Positions 28,440-39,788 of a DNA stretch of 64,000 nucleotides are shown here, in pieces. Position 1 is the first letter of the stretch; the number at the start of each line of letters is the position of its first letter. This DNA is from Segatella copri (lineage in GTDB: Bacteria; Bacteroidota; Bacteroidia; Bacteroidales; Bacteroidaceae): positions 124,001 to 188,000 of the forward strand of contig NZ_CATKVU010000007.1 of NCBI RefSeq assembly GCF_949820605.1. The letters run 5' to 3'. Made by a program: the position numbers and the translations under genes. The notes beneath the pieces were generated by a model, which searched no databases, was not told the origin of the DNA, and saw only the letters and a list, made by a program, of their open reading frames with translations.

Positions 28440-28522
28440 TATTTCGCTTGTTTTGTATGCTGTTTCGCTTGTTTTGTATGCTGTTTCGCTTGTTTTGTAT
28501 GATGTTTGCCGGTTTTTTATGA
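28440..28522 (+). repeat. 21-bp tandem repeat, three full copies and one partial
   Basis: Units at 28440-28460, 28461-28481 and 28482-28502 share TTTCGCTTGTTTTGTATG; a decayed fourth unit is at 28503-28522. A short open frame through it encodes FRLFCML repeats but lacks other support as a gene. Confidence 0.9.
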
Positions 28523-28548
28523 TACTTCTCCCTATTTTATGATACTTC
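28515..28548 (-). repeat. Inner inverted repeat, right arm
   Basis: Reverse-complement partner of 28060-28093, carrying two ATGATACTTC units. Confidence 0.85.
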
Positions 28549-28721
28549 GATGAGACTTCTCTGGCTATTTTCAGAAAAGTATCATTCTTATAAACGGTTA
28601 TATATCAGATATATAAACTAAAATTTTCCTGAAAAATGAGACTTTGAGACTTTTTTCCGAGAAAAACACTTATACGTGTGCGCGTGAGAGCGACGGTAAA
28701 TCTAAAAAGTACTCATTCTCA

Positions 28722-28752
28722 GTTACAAAAAATGGGGTGGGGCGTCTTTATT
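28722..28752 (+). promoter_or_regulatory. PUL bipartite regulatory element, copy 6
   Basis: GTTACAAAA, 11 bases, GCGTCTTTATT; full consensus match, 48 nt before the LacZ-type GH2. Confidence 0.8.
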
Positions 28753-28788
28753 GTATGGACAAAAACGATAAACTGGTAAACTGTTTAA

Positions 28789-32076
<3,288 letters not shown>

Positions 32077-32120
32077 GGCATCAGGTATGGGGATGCCGTT
32101 TTGAGGCAAATTAATAACTT

Positions 32121-32153
32121 GTCGGAAAAGGTGTGTAAAAGCCCTTTTCCGAC
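32121..32153 (+). terminator. Terminator of the GH2 gene
   Basis: GTCGGAAAAG at 32121-32130 pairs with CTTTTCCGAC at 32144-32153. Only a weak T-tract follows. Confidence 0.7.
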
Positions 32154-32156
32154 AAT

Positions 32157-32210
32157 TTAGCTCTATAATCTGTGAAAGTTGATGATTTTTGATATATTTT
32201 CGCAGCTTAT
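32157..32210 (+). repeat. 54-bp direct repeat flanking the AAA ATPase gene, left copy
   Basis: Matches 33428-33481 at 51 of 54 positions. Each copy contains a CTGYGAAA/TTTCGCAG inverted repeat able to form a stem. Confidence 0.9.
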
Positions 32211-32229
32211 TTCGAATTATTTGTTTTGC

Positions 32230-32262
32230 ATTATGCAATTTGCATAATTTAATTTGCATAAT
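32230..32262. promoter_or_regulatory. Palindrome array before the AAA ATPase gene
   Basis: ATTATGCAA and TTGCATAAT form a perfect 9-bp inverted repeat around one base (32230-32248), and a third TTGCATAAT follows at 32254-32262. This is operator-like spacing just upstream of the promoter box. Confidence 0.55.
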
Positions 32263-32276
32263 TCGAGAAATCTTAT

Positions 32277-32284
32277 TATCTTTG
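32277..32284 (+). promoter_or_regulatory. minus-7 promoter box of the AAA ATPase gene
   Basis: TATCTTTG fits TAnnTTTG; 34 nt before the ATG. Confidence 0.55.
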
Positions 32285-32318
32285 CCGCCATAACTACTGA
32301 TTTAATTAGGTAAAGAGT

Positions 32319-33431
32319 ATGGAGAATCCTTTTATTATCACAGGCAAGATTAAGCCAGAGTACTTCTGCGACAGAGAGGTGGAGGCAGAAAGAATCATCC
32401 GAAAGGTAACTTCGGGTGAAAATATTGTGTTGATGGCTGCACGGCGTGTGGGCAAAAGTAAGCTTATCGACTTTTGTCTCGACTCGCCGATGGTCAAGAA
32501 TGATTTTATCGCCATTTCCATCGACATACTCCGTACTTCGAGCATCCAGGAGTTTGCCTTCGAACTAGGTAAGGCTGTTTTCGAACAGGCTCATCGCAGT
32601 CAGAAGATGCTCAAGATGGTGGTCAACACATTGAAATCTATCAATGGGTGTTTCGGCTATGATCCCATCTCGAACACGCCGACCTTTAACCTTTCGCTAG
32701 GTGATATCTCCAATCCGATCTATACCCTGGATGAGATATTTGCCTGTTTGGAGCATGCTGACAAGAAATGTATCGTGGCGATAGACGAGTTCCAGCAGAT
32801 TGGCTATTATCCAGAGAAGAACATGGAAGCAATATTACGCACTTATGTGCAGAAATGCAGCAATGCCAACTTCATATTCTCAGGTAGCGAGCGCCATCTC
32901 ATTACGAAGATGTTCTCCGAAAAGGCGCATCCATTCTACAATAGTGCCGATATGCTGAACTTGGAGGTGATACCATACGATAAGTACTTGGAATTTGCGA
33001 AAAGTTTGTTTGCCAGGTTTGGGAAGGACGTGGAGGAAGAGGCTGTGCGTGATGTCTATGATACGTTCGGAGGAAATACGTATTATATGCAGAAGGTGTT
33101 TCATGAAGCTTTCAACCAGACGGATGTAAAGGGCAAGGCTGACAAGGCAATGGCGGAAGCCATCATCCACATGATGATATTGGACAACGACCGCAAGTTT
33201 AGTGAAATCCTGTCGCGTCTCACGCTCCCTCAGAAGGAATTGCTTTATGCAATAGCCAAGGATGGCATTGCCAAGCAGATTACTTCCACGGTTTTTGTAA
33301 AACGGCATAATCTACGCTCTGCCAGCAGCGTTCAGTCTGCCATCAGGAAATTGCTGGAGTATCATCTGGTATCTACTTCCTTGGGCACGTACTATATTGA
33401 TGACCAACTGATGAAGTTGTGGCTGAATTAG
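32319..33431 (+). CDS. AAA/STAND-type ATPase, inserted cassette
   Basis: A 370-residue cytoplasmic ATPase of the group that Bacteroidota genomes carry in many copies. Seen: Walker A variant MAARRVGKSKLID (first Gly replaced by Ala, with the RR-GK pattern of prokaryotic ATPase_2/AAA families), Walker B CIVAIDEFQQIG, sensor-like FIFSGSERHLI, then a C-terminal winged-helix (SSVQSAIRKLLEYHLV). No signal peptide. Its TAG stop lies inside the right 54-bp direct repeat. It has its own promoter and no PUL element, so it is a foreign insertion. Function unknown; relatives are suspected in defence or regulation. Confidence 0.8.
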   Translation: MENPFIITGKIKPEYFCDREVEAERIIRKVTSGENIVLMAARRVGKSKLIDFCLDSPMVKNDFIAISIDILRTSSIQEFAFELGKAVFEQAHRSQKMLKMVVNTLKSINGCFGYDPISNTPTFNLSLGDISNPIYTLDEIFACLEHADKKCIVAIDEFQQIGYYPEKNMEAILRTYVQKCSNANFIFSGSERHLITKMFSEKAHPFYNSADMLNLEVIPYDKYLEFAKSLFARFGKDVEEEAVRDVYDTFGGNTYYMQKVFHEAFNQTDVKGKADKAMAEAIIHMMILDNDRKFSEILSRLTLPQKELLYAIAKDGIAKQITSTVFVKRHNLRSASSVQSAIRKLLEYHLVSTSLGTYYIDDQLMKLWLN

Positions 33432-33481
33432 CTCTATAATCTGCGAAAGTTGATGTTTTTTGATATGTTTTCGCAGCTTAT
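33428..33481 (+). repeat. 54-bp direct repeat flanking the AAA ATPase gene, right copy
   Basis: Begins with the stop codon of the ATPase gene and ends 25 nt before the next PUL element. The internal CTGCGAAA/TTTCGCAG stem could serve as the cassette terminator. Confidence 0.9.
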
Positions 33482-33506
33482 CGGCGTATTTCCGATTTGC
33501 TAAATA

Positions 33507-33537
33507 GTTACAAAATCTGTGTTTATGAGTCTTTATT
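33507..33537 (+). promoter_or_regulatory. PUL bipartite regulatory element, copy 7
   Basis: GTTACAAAA, 11 bases, GAGTCTTTATT. It lies inside the longer open frame starting at 33497, so it decides the downstream start choice. Confidence 0.78.
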
Positions 33538-33580
33538 GGGGAATAACAAAATGAATATAAACAAATACGGAATAAACAAT

Positions 33581-36415
33581 ATGTATCTAAAACAAACGTT
33601 TTTAATGATAGCTTTGGGGGCGATGGCGATGACTGCTGCCGCACAGGCTAGTATTGATACACAGCGCCAGTATCTCTCGGGACATGGATGTGATGATATG
33701 GTGAACTGGGACTTCTACTGCACAGGTGGTAGGAATGCCGGCAAGTGGACCAAGATTGGGGTGCCTTCCTGCTGGGAACTCCAGGGATTCGGTACCTATC
33801 AGTATGGTATGCGATTCTACGGAAAGGCTACTCCAGAAGGTATTGCTGACGAAAAAGGAAAATATAAATATGAGTTTACGCTGCCACAGGAGTGGGAGGG
33901 CAAACAGATAGAACTCGTCTTCGAAGCCGTGATGACCGATGCCAAGGTAACCATCAACGGCAGAAAGGCGGGAAACGGTTTGCATCAGGGCGGTTTCTAT
34001 CGCTTTACTTACGATGTGAGCGACCGCATCTTCTTCGGAAAACATAAAAACCGACTCGAAGTGGAGGTGAGCAAGGAGAGTAGCAACAGTCAGGTGAACA
34101 TGGCAGAGCGCCGTGCTGACTACTGGAACTTCGGCGGCATCTTCCGTCCTGTATTCATCGTGGCGAAACCTGCGCAGAACATCGACCGTGTGGCAATTGA
34201 TGCCAAGGGGGATGGTCATTTTATGGCAGACTGCTACCTGAACCGTGCCGTCAAGGGGGCGAAGGTGAAGACCGAGATTCTGGATGAGAAAGGAAAGGTG
34301 GTAGCATCGAACGTGGCTGATGCCAGAAACAGCGATGAGGCGCATGTCGACTTTCTGACAAAGGCTCCTAAGCAGTGGATTGCCGAGACTCCACATCTCT
34401 ATACTGCCGTTTTCACACTCCAGGATGCAGCAGGCAAGACGCTCCACAGAGAGCGTCAGAAGTTCGGCTTCCGCACCATCGAATACCGTGCCAGCGATGG
34501 CGTTTATATCAATGGTCAGAAAGTCATCTTCAAAGGTGTGAACCGTCACAGCTTCCGTCCTGAGACCGGTAGAACGCTGAGCAAGGCGAAGAATATAGAA
34601 GATGTGAAACTCATCAAGAGTATGAACATGAATGCCGTGAGATTGAGTCATTATCCTGCCGATCCTGAGTTTCTGGAGGCATGCGATTCGCTCGGTCTCT
34701 ATGTGGAATGTGAGTTGAGCGGCTGGCATTGGGCGCATCCTACCATCGTGGGCAAGCAGCTGGTGAAGGAGATGATTACCCGTGATGAGAACCATCCTAG
34801 CATCATCTTCTGGAGCAACGGTAACGAGGGTGGTTTCAACTATGAACTGGAACCAGACTTCGCTCTCTGGGACAAACAGAAGCGCGTGGTTCTCTATCCT
34901 TGGGCTAACCGCAACGGCTTTGAAACCAAGCATTACCGCTCTTATGGCGAGACCCAGGAGTATATGCGACAGAAGGAAATCTTCATGCCTACCGAGTTCC
35001 TGCATGGTCTGTATGACGGTGGACACGGAGCAGGACTGAAGGATTACTGGGACATGATGATGGCAAACCCTCGCTGTGCCGGCGGATTCCTCTGGGATCT
35101 GATGGACCAAGGTGTGGTGCGTACCGACAAGAACAATTATGTAGACTGTATGGGTAACTTCGGAGCCGATGGTATCGTGGGCCCTCATGCCGAGAAGGAA
35201 GGCTCTTACTATACGATTAAAGAGGTATGGTGCCCGGTACAGTTGACTTGGAATGATGTGGAGAAAGGTGAACTCACCTTATCTAATCAGTATAACTTCG
35301 TGAATCTGAAGGATTGCCGCTTCTCTTATCGTCTGCTGCAGATGCCAGCGATGGGCAGCACTCAGGTCAAGGTATTAAAGCAGGGCAATCTCTCTTCTCC
35401 GGATGTAGCTCCGGGTAAGGAAGCCCAGGTGAAGATACCGATGATGGCGAATGCTGATGCGGTAGAAATCAAGGCTGTGAACCATGAAGGTGAGGAAATC
35501 ATGACATGGAGCAGGGGAGTGAAGAGTGAAGAACGAAGAGTGAAAAATTCAAGTGCTCTAAGTACTTCATCTGCTGCTTATGCTGACCAGGCTGATGCTG
35601 TTGAAGTGAAGGCGGGTGGCAGAACTTATCGCTTTGCCAAGAAAGATGGCAGACTGTTGGGTGTTGAGGTTGGTGGCAAGGCAATCTCGCTGAGCAATGG
35701 TCCTCGGTTTATGGCTGCCAGAAGAAGCGACCGCAGTCTGGACCAGTTCTATAATCACGATGACAAAGAGGCTGAGAAGAAAAAGACACTTTATACCGAG
35801 TTTGTTGACCAGGGTGCTTTCGTCGGTTTCGAATGGAAGGAAGCGGAGGCAAAGCTGGTGGCTACATATCAGCATGGCTCACTCGATGAGGTAGACTGGC
35901 AGTTCCTTTCTGACGGTTCGGTGGCTGTAACCTGTCATTACAATTTCGGTGGCGTAGTAGATATGATGGGCATGGCTTTCGACTATCCGGAAAGCAAGGT
36001 CCGCAGCAAGGCTTGGGTGGGCAACGGTCCTTACCGGGTTTGGCAGAACCGCGAACAGGGTCCGCAATACGGCTATTGGCAGAACGACTATAATGACCCG
36101 ATTCCAGCCGAAAGCTGGGATTATCCAGAGTTTAAAGGCTACTTTGCCAACGTGAAGTGGATGCAGTTCAAGACTGATGAAGGAAAGATCGGCTTCTCTG
36201 GTCTGACTGCCGATGAGCACATGGGTGTTTATACCCCTCGTGATGGTCGTGATGGTCTGCTCTATACCTTGCCACAAACCGGTCTGGCAGTCTTCAAGGT
36301 GATACCTTCAGTAAGAAACAAGGTGAATACCACCGACCTCAACGGACCTTCAGCCCAGCCAAAATGGCTGAACGGCAAGGGCAAGGCTGTGTTTACTTTG
36401 AACTTTGAGCTTTGA
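33581..36415 (+). CDS. Secreted GH2 glycosidase
   Basis: A 944-residue protein. I chose the ATG at 33581 (MYLKQTFLMIALGAMAMTAA, a clean signal peptide); 33551 is possible and 33497 is excluded by the element. GH2 features: sandwich domain (EGKQIELVFEAVMTDAKVTI), FKGVNRHSFRPETGRTL, acid/base Glu in FWSNGNEGG, nucleophile Glu in FMPTEFLHG, DLMDQGVV, and a C-terminal Bgal_small-like domain (AWVGNGPYRVWQNREQG). The substrate is uncertain: RG-II has beta-GalA, beta-Gal, beta-GlcA and alpha-L-Arap, each taken by a GH2 in the known system. At 35518-35555 a copy of an intergenic repeat is embedded in frame (GVKSEERRVKNSS). First gene of an operon with GH106, acetylesterase and another GH2. Confidence 0.88.
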   Translation: MYLKQTFLMIALGAMAMTAAAQASIDTQRQYLSGHGCDDMVNWDFYCTGGRNAGKWTKIGVPSCWELQGFGTYQYGMRFYGKATPEGIADEKGKYKYEFTLPQEWEGKQIELVFEAVMTDAKVTINGRKAGNGLHQGGFYRFTYDVSDRIFFGKHKNRLEVEVSKESSNSQVNMAERRADYWNFGGIFRPVFIVAKPAQNIDRVAIDAKGDGHFMADCYLNRAVKGAKVKTEILDEKGKVVASNVADARNSDEAHVDFLTKAPKQWIAETPHLYTAVFTLQDAAGKTLHRERQKFGFRTIEYRASDGVYINGQKVIFKGVNRHSFRPETGRTLSKAKNIEDVKLIKSMNMNAVRLSHYPADPEFLEACDSLGLYVECELSGWHWAHPTIVGKQLVKEMITRDENHPSIIFWSNGNEGGFNYELEPDFALWDKQKRVVLYPWANRNGFETKHYRSYGETQEYMRQKEIFMPTEFLHGLYDGGHGAGLKDYWDMMMANPRCAGGFLWDLMDQGVVRTDKNNYVDCMGNFGADGIVGPHAEKEGSYYTIKEVWCPVQLTWNDVEKGELTLSNQYNFVNLKDCRFSYRLLQMPAMGSTQVKVLKQGNLSSPDVAPGKEAQVKIPMMANADAVEIKAVNHEGEEIMTWSRGVKSEERRVKNSSALSTSSAAYADQADAVEVKAGGRTYRFAKKDGRLLGVEVGGKAISLSNGPRFMAARRSDRSLDQFYNHDDKEAEKKKTLYTEFVDQGAFVGFEWKEAEAKLVATYQHGSLDEVDWQFLSDGSVAVTCHYNFGGVVDMMGMAFDYPESKVRSKAWVGNGPYRVWQNREQGPQYGYWQNDYNDPIPAESWDYPEFKGYFANVKWMQFKTDEGKIGFSGLTADEHMGVYTPRDGRDGLLYTLPQTGLAVFKVIPSVRNKVNTTDLNGPSAQPKWLNGKGKAVFTLNFEL
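35518..35555 (+). repeat. GAAGAGTGAAGA-type repeat inside the GH2 coding sequence
   Basis: About 36 of 38 bases match the intergenic copy at 14475-14511. It adds roughly 13 residues without breaking the frame, in a linker before the C-terminal domain. Confidence 0.88.
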
Positions 36416-36473
36416 ACATTGAGCTTTGAGCTGTTAACTTTTAACTGTTAACTTTTAACTGTTATGAACTGTT
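36416..36473 (+). repeat. Oligonucleotide repeats in the GH2-GH106 gap
   Basis: Tandem GAACTTTGAGCTTTGA-like and TTAACTTTTAACTG units fill the whole gap; the last unit GTTATGAA is duplicated and supplies the GH106 start codon. Confidence 0.75.
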
Positions 36474-39400
36474 ATGAATAAGAAAAAACGATATACGGTG
36501 ATGGCATTGTCGGCGCTTCTGGTAGCGTCGACAATGGCTCATAATGACGAGGCCAAGCCCTGGACCTTCTGGTACTGGATGTATGGCGCCGTTTCCAAGG
36601 CAGGTATTCATGCCGATCTGGTCGGTATGAAGAATGTTGGTTTGGGCGGTACCTATCTGATGCCGATCCGTGGTGTCAGCGAACGTCCGGAGTATCAGGG
36701 CGAGGCGGCACAGTTGTCACCTAAGTTCTGGGAGATGGTGGATTACTCTTTCCAGCAAGCCGACTCCCTGGGCCTTGACATGGGCATCCATATCTGCGAC
36801 GGTTTCGCCCTGGCAGGCAATCCGTCTATCCTTCCTGCCGAATCGATGCAGAAGGTGGTATGGACCGATACCATTGTGGGTGGCGGTAAGAAGATAGAAG
36901 GCATGCAGATGTGGCAACCCGAAAGTTATAAGGACGGGAAGTTGCAGCCTGCCGGAAGCGAGGGTGGATATTATCAGGATATAGCTGCCTTTGCCATCCG
37001 ATGCAAGGAGAAACCCCAACTCTTCAAACCGGAGAAGATAGAATATACCGAGGCTGTTTCTACCGCCAAGGGCTATTATCTGGCAGCGAAACCTGCCTCT
37101 ATCACCTATTCGTTTCATAAACCCGTTACGGTGCGCAGCATGCGGGTGGTGCCTAACGGCAACAACATCCAGTCGCAGCGCCTCCTGGTGCAGGCTTCTG
37201 ATGACGGCATCAACTTCAGAGATATCAAGCAGTTGGTGCCTCCCCGTCAGGGTTGGCAGAACACAATGTGTGATTATACCTTCAGTTTGCCGACTACCAC
37301 CGCCCGCTATTTCCGATTCTCATGGACTCCGGAAGGTACAGAGCCGGGAGCAGAAGACCTGGATGCAGCCAAATGGAAACCGCTGCTGAAACTGGAGAAT
37401 ATCCTCTTGAGCAACCAGCCGATGATTAACCAGTATGAGGGAAAATCGGGTGCCGTATGGCGTATCGAAACCGATGCGGCAGCTAAGAGCGAGACCGTGG
37501 CGATGGCAGATGTACTGCCTTTGAAACTGGAAAATGGAATGGTGATGGGTGTCATGGTGAACGGCAACCTGATGAATAAGTTGCCTAAGGGCACCTGGCG
37601 CCTGTTGCGAATGGGACATACCTCAACAGGACAGACCAATGCGACAGCCGGAACCGGTAAGGGACTCGAAGTGGATAAGTTCTCACCGGCAGCCGTCAGG
37701 AAACTTTTCAATTCCTGGTATGCATTGTTCCTGAACCGTCCGCATAGCGATGTGGTGAAGTATCTGCACATCGACTCCTGGGAGTGTAGCAGTCAGAACT
37801 GGGGCTATCAGTTTGCCGAGGAGTTCAAGGCACGCCGCGGTTACGACCTCATCCCATACCTCCCGATTATGGCAGGTGTTCCGATGGAGTCGGCTTCCAG
37901 ATACGAACAGGTACTGAAGGATATCCGTCTCACCATCAATGACCTGGTAAACGAGAAGTTCTTCAAGACCTTTACCGATCTGGCTCATGAACAGGATATA
38001 GAAGTATCTCACGAGAGTATTGCACCAACCTTCCCTGCCGATGGTCTGCAGCACTATCAGTATGCCGACAATCCAATGGGAGAATACTGGCTCAATTCGC
38101 CTACTCACGATAAACCCAACGACATGCTCGATGCCGTGAGCGGTGCACATATTTATAATAAGAATATCGTTCAGGCAGAGGGATTCACCGAGGTTCGTGG
38201 TGTATGGAATGAGACACCAGCCATGCTCAAGCCGATGCTCGACCGCAATCTGGCGCTTGGCATGAACAAGCTCTTCTTCCATGTAACTGCCCATAATCCT
38301 TGGATGGACCGCAAGCCGGGTATGACGCTTGATGGCATCGGTCTCTTCTTCCAGCGCGACAATACCTGGTATCCTGAGGCACGTGGTCTTGTGGATTACA
38401 TCACCCTGTGTCAGAATTATCTGCAGCAGGGCAGACCGGTGGTAGACATCGCCGTGTTTACAGGCGAAGAGATTCCGAGCCGTTCGCTTACTCCGGATAA
38501 ACTCGTTCCGATGCTTCCGGGTGTGTTTGGTGCAGAACGGGTGGCTAGTGAACAGAAACGTATGGCTAATGTGGGCATTCCGATGGAAGAATCGCCTGTA
38601 GGAGTAACTCATTCGGCGAATATCCTCGATCTGAAGGACTGGTGCAATGCCCTGCATGGCTACAAATATGATTCGATGAACAAGGATGCCTTGCTGAAAT
38701 GGAATTTCGAATACAGTCCGAAGGGCAAGTTGCCTGGAAATCAGGATTACCGCATCCTGGTGGTTCCGCAGCCGGCAAATACCCTGTCTGCCGAGGTAAA
38801 GGCGAAGATAGAGGAGTTGCGCGAGGAAGGCATCATTATTATCGACAAGCCTTATCAGGCAAAGGACTTCTCTCAGTATGGCATCGAACCGGATGTTGTT
38901 CTGCCCGAGAATATGGATTATGCTCACCGCTGTGTGTTGGAGGCAACAGGCAGAAAGGACATCTATTTCCTGACCAACCAGGAAGATAAGGAACGCCAGA
39001 TTACGGCAACCTTCCGTACCAGGACTTCCAAAATCCGCCAGGTCGTGAAATTGAGTCTGCCTGCTTATGGTTCCGCTTTCGTTATCCTCTCGAACAAGGA
39101 AGACATGCAGGTTATCAGTCAGACAGGTCATAAACTGGTTGAAGAAGAAGGTGTGGGTTTTGCAGAAAACTATCCTTCTGTGCTGGCTGTAGCCGATAAG
39201 TGGAAGGTTCATTTCGATGATATCCGCAAAGATACCACCGTAACGCTTCCTTTCGACTGGTCGAAGTCGGCAGATGAGAAGATGAAGTACTACAGCGGTC
39301 ACGTTACCTTTACCTCTTCTTTTGAATGGGGCGATTCTGTTCCGGTTTCAGCAGAAGAGAAAATGGAAGTTCCAGCCGAGAAAACGAAGACGGCTCCTTC

Positions 39401-39704
39401 TAATGACGGATTCATCAAAATCCAGTTGGGCAAGATTGGTGATGTGGCACGTGTGCTGGTCAACGGCAAGCAATATGGTTATGCCTGGACAGCTCCTTAC
39501 GAGGTGTATGTTCCGAAGCGCGACCTGAAGAATGGCAGCAACGAAATACAGATTGTTGTAGCCAATACCTGGCACAATGCGCTGCAGGGTGCTGGCGAGG
39601 GAAAGGCTCCGTTTAAGGGAATCTGGACCAATGCCAAATATCGCACCAAGAGCAAGGCGCTCCTGCCTGCTGGATTACTCTCCACGATTAACATCGTGTA
39701 TTAG
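36474..39704 (+). CDS. Secreted GH106 alpha-L-rhamnosidase
   Basis: A 1076-residue protein with a short signal peptide (VMALSALLVASTMA). GH106 features: WTFWYWMYGAVSKAGIHADL near the start, an inserted F5/8-like sandwich (about residues 170-290), then the barrel with YLHIDSWECSSQNWGYQF, DIEVSHESIAPTFPADG and QAEGFTEVRGVWNETP, holding the candidate catalytic glutamates, and a C-terminal sandwich with VLVNGKQYGYAWTAPYEV. In the B. thetaiotaomicron RG-II system the GH106 BT0986 removes alpha-L-Rha of chain B. Second gene of the GH2-GH106-SGNH-GH2 operon. Confidence 0.93.
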   Translation: MNKKKRYTVMALSALLVASTMAHNDEAKPWTFWYWMYGAVSKAGIHADLVGMKNVGLGGTYLMPIRGVSERPEYQGEAAQLSPKFWEMVDYSFQQADSLGLDMGIHICDGFALAGNPSILPAESMQKVVWTDTIVGGGKKIEGMQMWQPESYKDGKLQPAGSEGGYYQDIAAFAIRCKEKPQLFKPEKIEYTEAVSTAKGYYLAAKPASITYSFHKPVTVRSMRVVPNGNNIQSQRLLVQASDDGINFRDIKQLVPPRQGWQNTMCDYTFSLPTTTARYFRFSWTPEGTEPGAEDLDAAKWKPLLKLENILLSNQPMINQYEGKSGAVWRIETDAAAKSETVAMADVLPLKLENGMVMGVMVNGNLMNKLPKGTWRLLRMGHTSTGQTNATAGTGKGLEVDKFSPAAVRKLFNSWYALFLNRPHSDVVKYLHIDSWECSSQNWGYQFAEEFKARRGYDLIPYLPIMAGVPMESASRYEQVLKDIRLTINDLVNEKFFKTFTDLAHEQDIEVSHESIAPTFPADGLQHYQYADNPMGEYWLNSPTHDKPNDMLDAVSGAHIYNKNIVQAEGFTEVRGVWNETPAMLKPMLDRNLALGMNKLFFHVTAHNPWMDRKPGMTLDGIGLFFQRDNTWYPEARGLVDYITLCQNYLQQGRPVVDIAVFTGEEIPSRSLTPDKLVPMLPGVFGAERVASEQKRMANVGIPMEESPVGVTHSANILDLKDWCNALHGYKYDSMNKDALLKWNFEYSPKGKLPGNQDYRILVVPQPANTLSAEVKAKIEELREEGIIIIDKPYQAKDFSQYGIEPDVVLPENMDYAHRCVLEATGRKDIYFLTNQEDKERQITATFRTRTSKIRQVVKLSLPAYGSAFVILSNKEDMQVISQTGHKLVEEEGVGFAENYPSVLAVADKWKVHFDDIRKDTTVTLPFDWSKSADEKMKYYSGHVTFTSSFEWGDSVPVSAEEKMEVPAEKTKTAPSNDGFIKIQLGKIGDVARVLVNGKQYGYAWTAPYEVYVPKRDLKNGSNEIQIVVANTWHNALQGAGEGKAPFKGIWTNAKYRTKSKALLPAGLLSTINIVY

Positions 39705-39788
39705 TTTATAGTTAATAGTTGATAGCAAGACTGCTCACTTAACATTTAACACTTAACATTCAATACTTAACACTTAACATTGAATAAA
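39705..39788 (+). repeat. ACTTAACA/TTTATAGTTAATAG oligonucleotide repeats
   Basis: The 84-nt gap consists of TAGTTTATAGTTAATAG and repeated CACTTAACATT-type units. The same TTTATAGT units recur in the next gap (41217-41240). A few-base repeat family, no gene. Confidence 0.7.

Larger units (their letters stand above)
27948..28658. repeat. About 710-bp non-coding block of nested inverted repeats
   Basis: The ends are 22-bp perfect inverted repeats built on AATGAGACTTTGAGACTTTT (28635-28656 and the complement at 27951-27972). Inside lies a second 34-bp pair (28060-28093 and 28515-28548), and the centre is rich in TGGGCA/TGCCCA and CCATGTACGTGG palindromes plus a 21-bp tandem repeat. No convincing gene. 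It lies between a terminator and a PUL element. It may be a MITE-like element, a cruciform or an RNA; function unknown. Confidence 0.8.

Noticed and set aside
28289..28522. 77-codon open frame with FRLFCML repeats
   Set aside because: It results from the 21-bp tandem repeat in the palindromic block; no start context and no other protein-like features.
28440..28522. Possible CRISPR array
   Set aside because: The 21-bp units are directly contiguous with no spacers and no cas genes nearby.
33497..33580. Upstream start for the GH2 gene at 33497
   Set aside because: The PUL regulatory element lies within this stretch and the signal peptide begins at 33581.
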